64,000 nucleotides of DNA from Cyanobium sp. CH-040 (GTDB lineage Bacteria > Cyanobacteriota > Cyanobacteriia > PCC-6307 > Cyanobiaceae): contig NZ_JAGQCJ010000004.1 in NCBI RefSeq assembly GCF_024346135.1, positions 1-64,000 on the forward strand, given 5' to 3'. Below are positions 56,449 to 64,000 of this stretch, piece by piece; the stretch's first letter is position 1; every line of letters starts with the position of its first letter. The notes under the pieces were generated by a model. That model saw only the letters and a list, made by a program, of their open reading frames with translations, was not told where the DNA came from and did not search any database. The position numbers and the translations under genes were made by a program.

Positions 56449-57326
56449 AGTGCCTGAGCCTCGCGCAGGGCTCGGATGCGAGCTTCGAGGGGCGGATGGC
56501 TGGCGAACAGGCCGAGCAGGGCCGGGGGTGCGGAAATCTTGAGCGTGTCGAAGGCGGGGCCATCACGCCGGTCTGCCAGCTGCATGGCACCACCGAGCCG
56601 CTCCAGGGCGGCCACCATCGCGTCGCCACCTACGAGCGCAGCTGCGCCGGCATCGGCCCGGTATTCCCGGTGGCGGGAGAACCAGGCGGTGACCAGTGAT
56701 CCGGCCAGGCCGAGCAGCAGCTCGAAGGGCTGCACCAGCAGCGGGAAGGGAGCGCGCACCCGGCCCTGCGCGTCGCTGCTGCGGGGCAGCGCCACCCACA
56801 ACAGCCGTGCCAGGAAGAGCACGAAGGCGTTCACCACCCCCTGCAGCAGGGTCATGGTCACCATGTCGCCATTGCCCACGTGGCTGAGCTCATGGCCGAG
56901 CACGGCCTCCAGCTCGGCCGCGGGCATGCCCTCCAGGATGCCGCTGGACACGGCCACCAGAGCGCGATCGGGGGAGGGCCCGGTGGCGAAGGCATTGAAC
57001 TCCGGCGCGGGGTAGATGCCCACTTCGGGCATCGGCAGGCCCGCCTTGTCGGCCAGGGCGGCCACCGTGTTCACCAGCCAGCGGGCTTCCGCACCGCTGG
57101 TCTGATCCACGAGCTGCACGCCCATGCCGCGGATCGCCGATTCGCGCGACAGCTGCAGCGAGATCCAGGAGCCCACGGCTCCCCAGAAGAAGCTGCCGAT
57201 CAGCAGGGGGATGACGGGAAGGTCGCTGGGCAGCAGACCGGCGGCGGTGGCCAGGCCGAGCAGCACGGCGATCGTGGCGACCACCGCCAGGTTGGTGACC
57301 AGAAACAGGCTGGTGCGCAGGGCCAT
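56430..57326 (-). CDS. htpX: HtpX-type membrane metalloprotease (M48)
   Basis: 298 residues. The zinc motif HELSH (145-149, 'VLGHELSHVGNGDMVTMTLL') and the downstream 'RHREYRADAGAAALVGGDAM' Glu are present. Two membrane spans precede the domain ('SLFLVTNLAVVATIAVLLGL', 'DLPVIPLLIGSFFWGAVGSW') and two more follow the active site. HtpX cleaves misfolded cytoplasmic-membrane proteins. The stop TAA lies inside the mtnA remnant. The start ATG 57326 opens 'MALRTSLFLVTNLAVVAT', typical of HtpX. It is divergent from the class II aldolase. Confidence 0.93.
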   Translation of the reverse strand: MALRTSLFLVTNLAVVATIAVLLGLATAAGLLPSDLPVIPLLIGSFFWGAVGSWISLQLSRESAIRGMGVQLVDQTSGAEARWLVNTVAALADKAGLPMPEVGIYPAPEFNAFATGPSPDRALVAVSSGILEGMPAAELEAVLGHELSHVGNGDMVTMTLLQGVVNAFVLFLARLLWVALPRSSDAQGRVRAPFPLLVQPFELLLGLAGSLVTAWFSRHREYRADAGAAALVGGDAMVAALERLGGAMQLADRRDGPAFDTLKISAPPALLGLFASHPPLEARIRALREAQALQTVAP

Positions 57327-57441
57327 GGTGCGATGCGCCGCGGTTCACCTGCAGTGGTAGCAGCGGTGGAATGCCTTGGCCGGTGCGGCACGGGATCGCC
57401 GCTCTGCGACTGCCTAGGGTCGCTTCAGCGGAGACGGCACC

Positions 57442-58113
57442 ATGCCGCTGGCGAACGACGACCCCCGGCGCCGGCTGGTGGCTTCCGCCAGGCGGCTTCA
57501 GGCCCTGGGCTTGAACCAGGGCACGGCCGGCAACCTCTCGCTGCGGCTGCCGGACGGCCTGCTGATCACCCCCAGCTCGCTGCCCTGCGATCGGATGGGC
57601 CCGGAGGATCTCGTGGAGCTTGATCCCCAAGGACGGGTGCGCAGCGCCGCCCCCGGGCGTCAGCCCTCCTCGGAGTGGCGTCTGCATGCCGACATCCTGC
57701 GCAGCCGGCCCGAGGTGCAGGCGGTGGTGCACTGCCACTCGATCCGGGCCACGGCCCTGGCCTGCCACGGCCGCGGCATCCCGCCGTTCCACTACATGGT
57801 GGTGCAGGCCGGCGGCGCCGACATCCGCTGCGCCCCCTACGCCACCTTCGGCGGCCAGGCGCTCTCCGATGCGGCACTGGTGGCCCTTCGCGACCGCCGT
57901 GCCTGCCTGCTGGCGCACCACGGCCAGGTGACCCTGGGCCGCGACCTGGATCAGGCCCTGCAGCTGGCGGTGGAGGTGGAGACCCTGGCCCACATGTACC
58001 TGGAGGCGTGCCGGCTCGGGGAGCCGCCCGTCCTCGACGCCGCCGAGATGGAGCGGGTCTCGACCCGTATGGCCGAGCTCCACTACGGCGCCGCCGGTCC
58101 GGCCCCCGGCTGA
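57442..58113 (+). CDS. Class II aldolase (FucA-like)
   Basis: 223 residues. Zinc ligands match E. coli FucA: H97 and H99 ('VVHCHSIRATALA'), H159 ('LLAHHGQVTLGRDLDQAL'), with the catalytic Glu in 'SSEWRLHADIL'. Other family motifs are 'LNQGTAGNLSLRLPDGLLIT' and 'MVVQAGGADIRCAPY'. FucA-type aldolases split ketose-1-phosphates; some form the last step of the DHAP shunt that salvages 5-deoxyribose and methylthioribose. The linkage with mtnA (same strand, 2.1 kb upstream) makes this role plausible but not proven. It could instead be a methylthioribulose-phosphate dehydratase (MtnB), a sister family. Its 3' end overlaps convergent gltS by 31 bases. Confidence 0.82.
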   Translation: MPLANDDPRRRLVASARRLQALGLNQGTAGNLSLRLPDGLLITPSSLPCDRMGPEDLVELDPQGRVRSAAPGRQPSSEWRLHADILRSRPEVQAVVHCHSIRATALACHGRGIPPFHYMVVQAGGADIRCAPYATFGGQALSDAALVALRDRRACLLAHHGQVTLGRDLDQALQLAVEVETLAHMYLEACRLGEPPVLDAAEMERVSTRMAELHYGAAGPAPG

Positions 58114-59456
58114 CGGGCCATGGCCGCGCCGAAGGCCAGGCAGGCCGCGGTGAGCGCCAGCGCCAGCAGGGTCCAGAGGGGCAAGCCCAGGGCCACCAGG
58201 GCAATGGGGGCAAAGGCGGTGATCAGCCCGCCGCCCAGGAACGGCTCGTAGACCAGCTGCTTGAAGGAGAAGGCCTCCAGTGCCGGGCTGCGCCCGTAGG
58301 GGTCGGCCATGCGCAGCAGCAGCAACCCGGTGGCGGTGACGCCGGTGCTCTGGCCGAAATCGGCGATCGCCCGCTCGAACCAGGCGTCGCGGAACAGACG
58401 GGGCCCCAGCCACAGAAACACCGTCACCGTCCAGGCCAGCCCCGCCAGCGCCAGCACCAGCAGCGGCAGCCAGGCCTCCCCCACCAGCGGCAGGTTGAGG
58501 CTGGCCATCGCCGCTGCGATCAGCACATCCATCGCCAGCGCGCCGATCCGCCGCTGATCCCCGGCGGAGGCCAGGTCGGGCTGGCCCTGCCACTGCAGCA
58601 GCCGCTGCATCAGCAGCCCTCCCACCATCGCCAGCGGGAACAGGGGCAGGGCCGAGAACAGCCGGCCGGCCTCCTCTCCCCACAGCCCCGCGGCCATGCT
58701 CACCAGGCTGTGCCGCAGCAGCACCCCGAGGCCGATGGCGCCGCCGATCAGGGCGATGTTGACGGTGAGGCCGTCGATCCCAGGGGAATCGAGCAGCGCT
58801 GCCCTGCCTGCCGCCCTGCCTGCCGCCCTGCCGTCCACGCCGCGGGCGCCCCGGTCCGCGGCCGGGTCGGTCAGCAGCCACCGCCGCCGGCGGCCGATCA
58901 GCACCAGCGTGCTGCCCACCAGCACGCCCGCCAGGATGCCGAAGGTGGCCATCGCCAGTCCCAGGGCCTCGCCCGAGGCCAGCCCCAGCCGGCTGAACAC
59001 GGGGCCCATCCCGGCGGCGGTGCCGTGCCCTCCCTCGAAGCCCACCTCGATCAGGCAGGCCATCAGCGGATCGGTGCCCAGCACCGGCCTGAGCACCAGC
59101 AGCACCACCAGCCCGCCTACCAGGTACTGGCCGAAGCCCAGCACCATGCCGAAGGCGGCCTGGCCGGCGGCCCGCTCCCACAGCAGCCGCGGGCTGGGGA
59201 GGGTCTGGCCGAGGAACAGGCTGGCGAACACCACGTTGATCAGCACCCCGGGGGTCTGGCTCCAGACGGTGTAGACGCTTTCGGGAAAGATCCGGATCGG
59301 GCTGTAGGGGCCGATCAGCAGGCCGAGCAGACCCGCCACCAGGGCTTCCGGCAGGCCCAGGCGGCGCAGCAGCGGCAACCGCTGGCGCAGGGCCGTGGCG
59401 AGCAGCAGCAGCAGGCTGAGCGCCACGAAGGCGATCAGCACATCGAACAGCGTCAT
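58083..59456 (-). CDS. gltS: GltS-type sodium/glutamate symporter, first copy
   Basis: 457 residues with about 12 membrane segments in two inverted halves. The GltS signatures are 'LMACLIEVGFEGGHGTAAGM' and its counterpart 'LMADPYGRSPALEAFSFKQL'. The interdomain loop contains the 12-base tandem repeat at 58801, encoding 'GRAAGRAAGRAA'. GltS imports glutamate with Na+. A paralog lies directly upstream. Its 3' end overlaps the class II aldolase. The real substrate may differ, since two copies side by side suggest specialisation. Confidence 0.87.
   Translation of the reverse strand: MTLFDVLIAFVALSLLLLLATALRQRLPLLRRLGLPEALVAGLLGLLIGPYSPIRIFPESVYTVWSQTPGVLINVVFASLFLGQTLPSPRLLWERAAGQAAFGMVLGFGQYLVGGLVVLLVLRPVLGTDPLMACLIEVGFEGGHGTAAGMGPVFSRLGLASGEALGLAMATFGILAGVLVGSTLVLIGRRRRWLLTDPAADRGARGVDGRAAGRAAGRAALLDSPGIDGLTVNIALIGGAIGLGVLLRHSLVSMAAGLWGEEAGRLFSALPLFPLAMVGGLLMQRLLQWQGQPDLASAGDQRRIGALAMDVLIAAAMASLNLPLVGEAWLPLLVLALAGLAWTVTVFLWLGPRLFRDAWFERAIADFGQSTGVTATGLLLLRMADPYGRSPALEAFSFKQLVYEPFLGGGLITAFAPIALVALGLPLWTLLALALTAACLAFGAAMARQPGAGPAAP
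58801..58832. repeat. 12-base tandem repeat inside the first gltS
   Basis: GCCCTGCCTGCC occurs twice in full and once in part (2.7 copies). The unit is a multiple of three, so copy-number change would keep the frame and alter only the length of the 'GRAA' run in a loop between the two halves of the carrier. Confidence 0.8.
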
Positions 59457-59483
59457 CGCGCCAGCCGCTTCATCGTGCCCGTC

Positions 59484-60869
59484 TCACGGCCCCTGCCTCG
59501 CCAGCAGCAGCGCCAGTGCGATCCAGAGCACGGTGAGTCCGAGGCACAGCTCGCCCCACAGCGGCAGGCCCCAGCTGTGCACCGCCAGCGGTGCCGCCAC
59601 CGTCACCACCCCGCCCGCCAGCACCGGCTGCAGCAGCAGCTGCTTGATCGAGAAGGCCGGCAGGGCGCCGCTGCGGTTGTCGGGGTCGGCCATGCCCAGC
59701 AGCAGCAGTCCGCTGGCCGCCACGCCGGTGGCCTGGCCGAATTCGATCACCGCCCGCTCGAACCAGTCCACCGGCAGCACCCGCCGGGCCAGCACCAGCA
59801 CCACCAGCAGATTCCACCCCAGCCCGGCCACGGCCAGCACCGTGAGCGGCAGCCAGTTGCGCGCCAGCTGGCTGAGGTTCAGCCCCGCCATCGCCGCGGT
59901 GATCAGCAGATCGGTGGCCAGTCCCCCCAGGCGCGTCTGCAGCTGGGGGGAGGCCAGATCGCTCAGCCCGCCGCGCTCCAGCGCCAGGCGCACCAGCAGA
60001 GAGCCCGCCAGGGCCAGGGGGTAGACGGGCAGGGCATCCACCACGGTGCGCCAGGCGCCCTCCAGAGGGGTGGCCGCCCAGGCCAGGGCTGCCTGCATCA
60101 GCACGCCCAGCCCCACGGCCAGGCCTGCCAGCCCGAGGTTGAGCAGCAGCACCGCCGCCTGGCCCCGTTCCAGGGCCGGGGCCGGATCGGGCAGCGGACA
60201 GCTGGGCTGGTGCGGGTCGGTGGCAGGGAGGGGCGGCGACAACGCCTCCGCCACGGGGCCGACGGGCTCCAGGGCCATCAGCCAGCCGTAGCGCTGGCCG
60301 AGCACCACCAGCACTCCCCCAAGCACGGTGGAACTGAGCAGCCCCACGGTGGCCATGGCCAGTCCCAGATCGGTGCCCTCCTCGAACCCCAGGCCCGCAT
60401 AGATCGGTCCCATCACCGCGGCGCTGCCATGGCCGCCCTCGAAGCCCACCTCGATCAGGCAGGCCATCAGCGGGTCCACCCCCAGCAACGGGCCCAGCAC
60501 CAGCAGCACCGCCAGAGCCCCCATCAGGTGCTGGCCGAATCCCAGCGTCAGCCCGACCAGGGTCTGGGCGGCGGCAGGCCGCCAGAACTGCCGCAGGGCG
60601 GGCAGGGGCCGGCCGAGCATCAGGGTGCCGAACACCAGCGTGAGCAGGATCATCGGCAGCCGGGCCCAGAGGGCCTCCACGGCCTCGGGCATCACCGGCC
60701 AGGGCCCCTGGGGGCCGACCAGCAGCCCCAGCAGCCCCGCCACCACCGAGGCCGGCAGGCCCAGCCGCTGCAGGCCGAGGGCCGGGCCGATCGCCCGCCC
60801 CAGCGCCAGCAGCAGCCCCAGGGCCGCGAAGGCCCCGCCGATCACCAGGACGGCCGGCAGCGTGCTCAC
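59484..60869 (-). CDS. GltS-type sodium/glutamate symporter, second copy
   Basis: 461 residues from GTG 60869, overlapping the S9 peptidase stop by four bases (GTGA). Paralog of the first copy: 'LMACLIEVGFEGGHGSAAVM' in the first half and 'GMADPDNRSGALPAFSIKQL' in the second. The interhalf loop here is Pro/Ser-rich and lacks the GRAA repeat. The two copies are 27 bases apart. Both keep the presumed substrate-binding GGHG residues, so both are probably active. Confidence 0.86.
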   Translation of the reverse strand: MSTLPAVLVIGGAFAALGLLLALGRAIGPALGLQRLGLPASVVAGLLGLLVGPQGPWPVMPEAVEALWARLPMILLTLVFGTLMLGRPLPALRQFWRPAAAQTLVGLTLGFGQHLMGALAVLLVLGPLLGVDPLMACLIEVGFEGGHGSAAVMGPIYAGLGFEEGTDLGLAMATVGLLSSTVLGGVLVVLGQRYGWLMALEPVGPVAEALSPPLPATDPHQPSCPLPDPAPALERGQAAVLLLNLGLAGLAVGLGVLMQAALAWAATPLEGAWRTVVDALPVYPLALAGSLLVRLALERGGLSDLASPQLQTRLGGLATDLLITAAMAGLNLSQLARNWLPLTVLAVAGLGWNLLVVLVLARRVLPVDWFERAVIEFGQATGVAASGLLLLGMADPDNRSGALPAFSIKQLLLQPVLAGGVVTVAAPLAVHSWGLPLWGELCLGLTVLWIALALLLARQGP

Positions 60870-62824
60870 GGGGCGGGCAGGCCGAAGTGGCGCCGGAAGA
60901 AGGCCTCGCTGGCTTCCAGCACCTGGGTCTGCACGGTCCCGTCGCGAAAGCCATGGCCCTCGCCGGCGAAGCGGTGCACGTCCACGGGGATGCCGTGGGC
61001 CGCCAGGGCGGCCGCCATGCGCTCGGTCTGCTCGGGCGGCACCACGGTGTCCTCGAGTCCCTGGAAGAAGATCACCGGGCAGCGGATCCGGTCGGCGTGC
61101 GCCAGGGGCGAACGGGCCTCATAGGTGGCGGCGGCCTGGGGCCAGGGTCCGATCAGGCCGTCGAGGTAGCGGGCCTCGAAGCGGTGATCATGCGCTGCCA
61201 GGGCGGCCGGATCGCAGACGGGATAGCGGCAGGCGGCGGCCCGGAACACGTCCGTGAAACAGAGCGCCGCCAGGGCGGTGAAGCCCCCGGCGCTGCCCCC
61301 CTCGATGGCGACGCGGGCAGCGCTGGCCCGGCCGGAGGCCACGAGGGAGCGGGCGGCGGCGGCGCAGTCGGCCACATCGGCCACCCCCCAGAGGCCGTCA
61401 AGCCGCTCCCGGTAGGCCCGTCCGAAGCCGGTGGAGCCGCCGTAGTTCACGTCCACCACCCCCCAGCCGCGGCTGGTCCAGAACTGGATCGCCAGGCTCA
61501 GCCCTCGCCGCGCCATGCCGGTGGGACCGCTGTGCCCCTTCACCAGCAGAGGGGAGTCGGCTGTGGCGCCGCCGATGGGGGGATAGAACCAGGCGTGGGT
61601 GCGGGCTCCCTCGTGGCCGGCGAACCACCAGGCCTCGGGCAGGCTGATCGCCTCCGGCGCCAGCGGGCAGGGGGCCACGGGGCTGTGCCGCCAGCGGTCT
61701 GTGGCCAGCTCCAGCTCCAGCAGGCCCTGGGGCACGCCGGGAGCACTGGCCACCGCCGCCAGCCGTCCGTCCTCGGCGCTGAGGCCGGCCAGGTCGTCGA
61801 AGGGCAGGGGCAGGGGCTGCCAGGCCTCGGCGCTGCCCGAACGCTGTTCCTCCAGGGCCACCCGGCCCAGTTCCCAGACGCCATCGCGGCAGGCCGCGGC
61901 GATCAGCTGCCGCCCATCCCAGGCGCTGGTGCGCAAGCCGTACACCCACTGGGGCATGGCGAATTCCGCCGCCATCGGCAGCAGGGGCTTCCAGGTGCCG
62001 GAGCCGGTGTGCAGGTGCTGCAGGTTCCACCAGCCGCCGGCATCGCTGGCCACCACCAGCTCGCCGGCGCCGATCCAGAGGGGCTGGAACACCGAGATGC
62101 CGCGATCGTCCGCCGGGCCGGACCCGGCCACCGGCCGGGCGTTGCGGAGATCCCCGGCCGGCGTCACCTCCGCCAGCCACAGCTGGCTGCGCTCCCAGGG
62201 CATGTGCGGCTGCTGCCACTCCACCCAGGCCAGCTCGGCCCCGTCGGGGCTGAGGCAGGCGTAGCCGCAGAAGTCCGCGGGCCGGTGCAGCACCGCGGGC
62301 TCGCCACCCGCCAGCGGCACCGCCACCAGCCAGTCGCGCTCCCCGGCTTCCATCACGCCGATCCAGCGCTGCCGGGCGGTGTCGATCAGGCCATCGGCGA
62401 AGGCCCGCGCGGCCGGGGTGGTGAGGACCTGCAGCGGCCCCGCAGGCTTGCCGCTGGTGCGGTCCACAGGGCAGCGCCAGAGGCAGCGGTCGCCGTCGTG
62501 CACGAACACCAGCGTGCCGTCGGCATAGGCGTAGCTGCCGCCCCCATAGGCGTGCACGCGGCTGCGCAGGTTCCAGGGCGCCGGCGTGAGCTCCACCGGC
62601 TCGGCGCCGGGGCGGGCGGCTGGCCGCGCCAGCAGCGTGGTGCGGCCGCCCTCCTGGGGCCGCTGCTCCAGCCACAGCAGCAGTCCATCGCGCAGCAGGG
62701 GCTCGCGCAGGGCCGGGGCGCTGCCCACCACCAGCGCGGCCGGCAGGGGAGGCTGTGGCGTTGGCTGTGGCGTTGCCTGCGGCGGTGGCGGGTGGTCTGG
62801 GTTGGCGATCGGCGACTGCCCCAT
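60866..62824 (-). CDS. S9-family (prolyl oligopeptidase-type) peptidase
   Basis: 652 residues from ATG 62824; the frame continues upstream without conservation. Residues about 30-390 form the beta-propeller, and the C-terminal alpha/beta-hydrolase has the nucleophile in 'VAIEGGSAGGFTALAALCFT', the Asp in 'VIFFQGLEDTVVPPEQTERM' and the His in 'FAGEGHGFRDGTVQTQVLE'. It is a cytoplasmic dipeptidyl- or acyl-aminoacyl-type peptidase that degrades short peptides; the exact specificity is not visible. The N-terminus carries a short PTPQP repeat. Its stop is coupled to the second gltS start. Confidence 0.88.
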   Translation of the reverse strand: MGQSPIANPDHPPPPQATPQPTPQPPLPAALVVGSAPALREPLLRDGLLLWLEQRPQEGGRTTLLARPAARPGAEPVELTPAPWNLRSRVHAYGGGSYAYADGTLVFVHDGDRCLWRCPVDRTSGKPAGPLQVLTTPAARAFADGLIDTARQRWIGVMEAGERDWLVAVPLAGGEPAVLHRPADFCGYACLSPDGAELAWVEWQQPHMPWERSQLWLAEVTPAGDLRNARPVAGSGPADDRGISVFQPLWIGAGELVVASDAGGWWNLQHLHTGSGTWKPLLPMAAEFAMPQWVYGLRTSAWDGRQLIAAACRDGVWELGRVALEEQRSGSAEAWQPLPLPFDDLAGLSAEDGRLAAVASAPGVPQGLLELELATDRWRHSPVAPCPLAPEAISLPEAWWFAGHEGARTHAWFYPPIGGATADSPLLVKGHSGPTGMARRGLSLAIQFWTSRGWGVVDVNYGGSTGFGRAYRERLDGLWGVADVADCAAAARSLVASGRASAARVAIEGGSAGGFTALAALCFTDVFRAAACRYPVCDPAALAAHDHRFEARYLDGLIGPWPQAAATYEARSPLAHADRIRCPVIFFQGLEDTVVPPEQTERMAAALAAHGIPVDVHRFAGEGHGFRDGTVQTQVLEASEAFFRRHFGLPAP

Positions 62825-62893
62825 GGTGCGGGCACCCCGACCCGGATGCCTGTTCAGCCGCCTTAAGCTGCCATAAACAAGGGAGATCGGTTC

Positions 62894-63499
62894 TTGGCAC
62901 GCAGCTTCGCCCAGATGGCCCGCACGGCGGAGCAGCCCGGCCGCAGCGTCCAGGTGCCCAAAGAGCCCCTCGCCCAGTCCCCCATGCCGATCCACACCCT
63001 CGGCGACCGGGTGCTGCGCACCCCCGCCAGGCGGATCGGCAAGGTGGACGAATCCGTGCGCGATCTGGCCCGGGACATGCTGCGCAGCATGTACACCGCC
63101 CAGGGCATCGGCCTGGCCGCACCCCAGGTGGGCGTGCACAAGCAGCTGCTGGTGATCGACCTCGATCCCGACAACGCCGCCACGCCGCCTCTGGTGCTGA
63201 TCAACCCCGAGATCCGCTCCTTCGGCTCCGGCCTCGACTCCTACGAAGAGGGCTGCCTGAGCATCCCCGGGGTGTATCTCAACGTGGTGCGTCCCTCCAC
63301 GGTGGAGGTGACCTACCGCGATGAGCTGGGCCGCCCCCGGCGCCTGAAGGCCGATGGCCTGCTGGGTCGCTGCATCCAGCATGAGATGGACCATCTCAAC
63401 GGGGTGCTGTTCGTGGACCGGGTCACCGACGAGCTCAGCCTCAACGCCGAGCTGCAGGAGCATGGCTTCCAGCGGGGCGACGTCCAGCCGATCCACTGA
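62894..63499 (+). CDS. def: Peptide deformylase
   Basis: 201 residues from TTG 62894, with an ATG at 62915 as the alternative. The three signatures are present: 'GIGLAAPQVGVHKQ', 'EEGCLSIPGVYLN' (metal Cys) and 'RCIQHEMDHLNGVLFVDR' (metal His-Glu-His). It removes the formyl group from nascent proteins and is essential. The N-terminal extension of about 30 residues is typical of cyanobacterial PDF. Divergent from the S9 peptidase across 69 bases. Confidence 0.95.
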   Translation: MARSFAQMARTAEQPGRSVQVPKEPLAQSPMPIHTLGDRVLRTPARRIGKVDESVRDLARDMLRSMYTAQGIGLAAPQVGVHKQLLVIDLDPDNAATPPLVLINPEIRSFGSGLDSYEEGCLSIPGVYLNVVRPSTVEVTYRDELGRPRRLKADGLLGRCIQHEMDHLNGVLFVDRVTDELSLNAELQEHGFQRGDVQPIH

Positions 63500-63507
63500 T
63501 CCCCGCC

Positions 63508-63705
63508 ATGCCGATGAAACCCCTGGCCGGGCTGTTCCTGGCCCTGGCCTGCCTGCTCGGCATCGCCGCCACCGGATCCGTCTTCGAACTCGCCTACGGA
63601 GACCCCGATCTGGGTGTGGCGACCACTCGCTCGATTCTGGCCCTGAGCCTGCCCGGCACGGTCCTCAGCCTGCTGCTGGCCATCCGCATCAACAGGCCGG
63701 TCTGA
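63508..63705 (+). CDS. Small two-span membrane protein after def
   Basis: 65 residues from ATG 63508, eight bases after the def stop. The sequence 'PLAGLFLALACLLGIAATGS', then 'VFELAYGDPDLGVATTRSIL' and 'ALSLPGTVLSLLLAIRINRP' gives two membrane spans with a short loop. I recall short proteins like it next to def in other Synechococcus genomes, with no known function. Co-transcription with def is likely. Confidence 0.62.
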   Translation: MPMKPLAGLFLALACLLGIAATGSVFELAYGDPDLGVATTRSILALSLPGTVLSLLLAIRINRPV

Positions 63706-63758
63706 ACGCTCGCCTCACTGGCCCCCACCCCTGGTGAGCCAGGTCCGGACTGCATACC

Positions 63759-64000
63759 ATGGCGATCTGCCTGGTCTCCCTCGCCATGCCCTTCCCCGCG
63801 CTGCTCCGTCGCAGCCCCCTGGCCGGTGTCGTGGTGGCCCTGGCTGCCTCGACCGTGTCGGCCGTCCCGGCCCTGCCGCCGGCCGGCGCCGCGTCACTGT
63901 TCCAGACCGCGGAGCTCAATCCCGACAACTTCGTGCTGGTGGCGGCGCCGATCGGTGACGGCACCCGTGCCCAGCTGAACATCTACGAACAGATCAACAG
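63759..64000 (+). CDS. DUF3747 secreted protein, 5' part (runs off the window)
   Basis: The frame is open from ATG 63759 (or ATG 63786, which fits a shorter signal peptide) to the end of the window, so only the first 71-80 residues are seen. A signal peptide ('SPLAGVVVALAASTVSAV') is followed by 'AASLFQTAELNPDNFVLVAA' and 'PIGDGTRAQLNIYEQIN', the start of DUF3747, a cyanobacterial secreted beta-domain of unknown function. The C-terminus lies beyond this window. Confidence 0.78.
   Translation, partial: MAICLVSLAMPFPALLRRSPLAGVVVALAASTVSAVPALPPAGAASLFQTAELNPDNFVLVAAPIGDGTRAQLNIYEQIN

Noticed and set aside
57675-61124. 1149-codon open frame on the plus strand opposite both gltS genes
   Set aside because: Low-complexity His/Gln/Arg/Pro sequence with no domain; both carriers on the minus strand are well supported.

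Overview
The window reads as chromosomal DNA of a GC-rich unicellular cyanobacterium, most likely a Cyanobium/Synechococcus-type picocyanobacterium. Evidence: a phycobilisome rod-core linker (cpcG) beside a CpcS/CpeS-type bilin lyase, a 48-residue high-light-inducible protein, the catalytic subunit of ferredoxin-thioredoxin reductase, a SufR-controlled sufBCDS operon, many small families known mainly from cyanobacteria (DUF2973, DUF3747, DUF1400, DUF4912, the RarA fusion), and scattered HIP1 octamers (GCGATCGC, e.g. 6702, 25730, 25862, 41864, 48451, 58363). Genes are densely packed on both strands, with many 4-base stop/start overlaps. I see no rRNA, tRNA, transposase, integrase, prophage or CRISPR array. 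GC is high, so many long open frames are antisense shadows and were left out.

Layout. 0-12 kb: BrkB-like membrane protein, exonuclease VII (xseAB), an hli gene with a readable promoter, a HAD sugar-phosphatase, the HrpB helicase, small cyanobacterial proteins, an HtrA protease and an ABC-F ATPase. 12-24 kb: small Nif11-like and ribbon-helix-helix proteins, peroxiredoxin-anmK, an SLC13 permease, a coupled NDH-2/HAD/hflX operon, cysH-coaX, bcp, a phosphopantetheinyl transferase and a secreted DUF1400 protein. 24-36 kb: RarA fused to an extra C-terminal domain, then two consecutive adaptor-permease RND efflux modules whose permeases carry extra hydrophobic segments between TM6 and TM7. 36-46 kb: phosphoglucomutase, two small secreted proteins, an FAD monooxygenase, a phospholipase-D-like lipoprotein, DUF4912, cpcG, the bilin lyase and an EamA permease. 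46-52.5 kb: the Fe-S block, with sufR divergent from ftrC-sufB-sufC-sufD-sufS across an inverted repeat that fits a SufR operator. 52.5-64 kb: aldo/keto reductase, mtnA, PAP2 phosphatase, htpX, a class II aldolase, two tandem GltS-type carriers, an S9 peptidase, peptide deformylase and the start of a DUF3747 protein.

How genes work together. The Suf block builds Fe-S clusters, and ftrC, itself an Fe-S enzyme, shares its likely promoter. mtnA and the nearby FucA-like aldolase are the isomerase and candidate aldolase of a 5'-deoxynucleoside/methylthioadenosine salvage route. Redox functions recur: two peroxiredoxins, NDH-2, ferredoxin-thioredoxin reductase and PAPS reductase.

The most interesting hidden structure is around 55.3-56.5 kb. 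The tail-to-tail mtnA/htpX junction is present twice, once on each side of a PAP2 phosphatase gene: an htpX 3' fragment next to intact mtnA, and a frameshifted, internally deleted mtnA 3' remnant next to intact htpX. This is a scar of duplication or of recombination with a diverged relative. No single clearly undescribed defence or mobile system was found.
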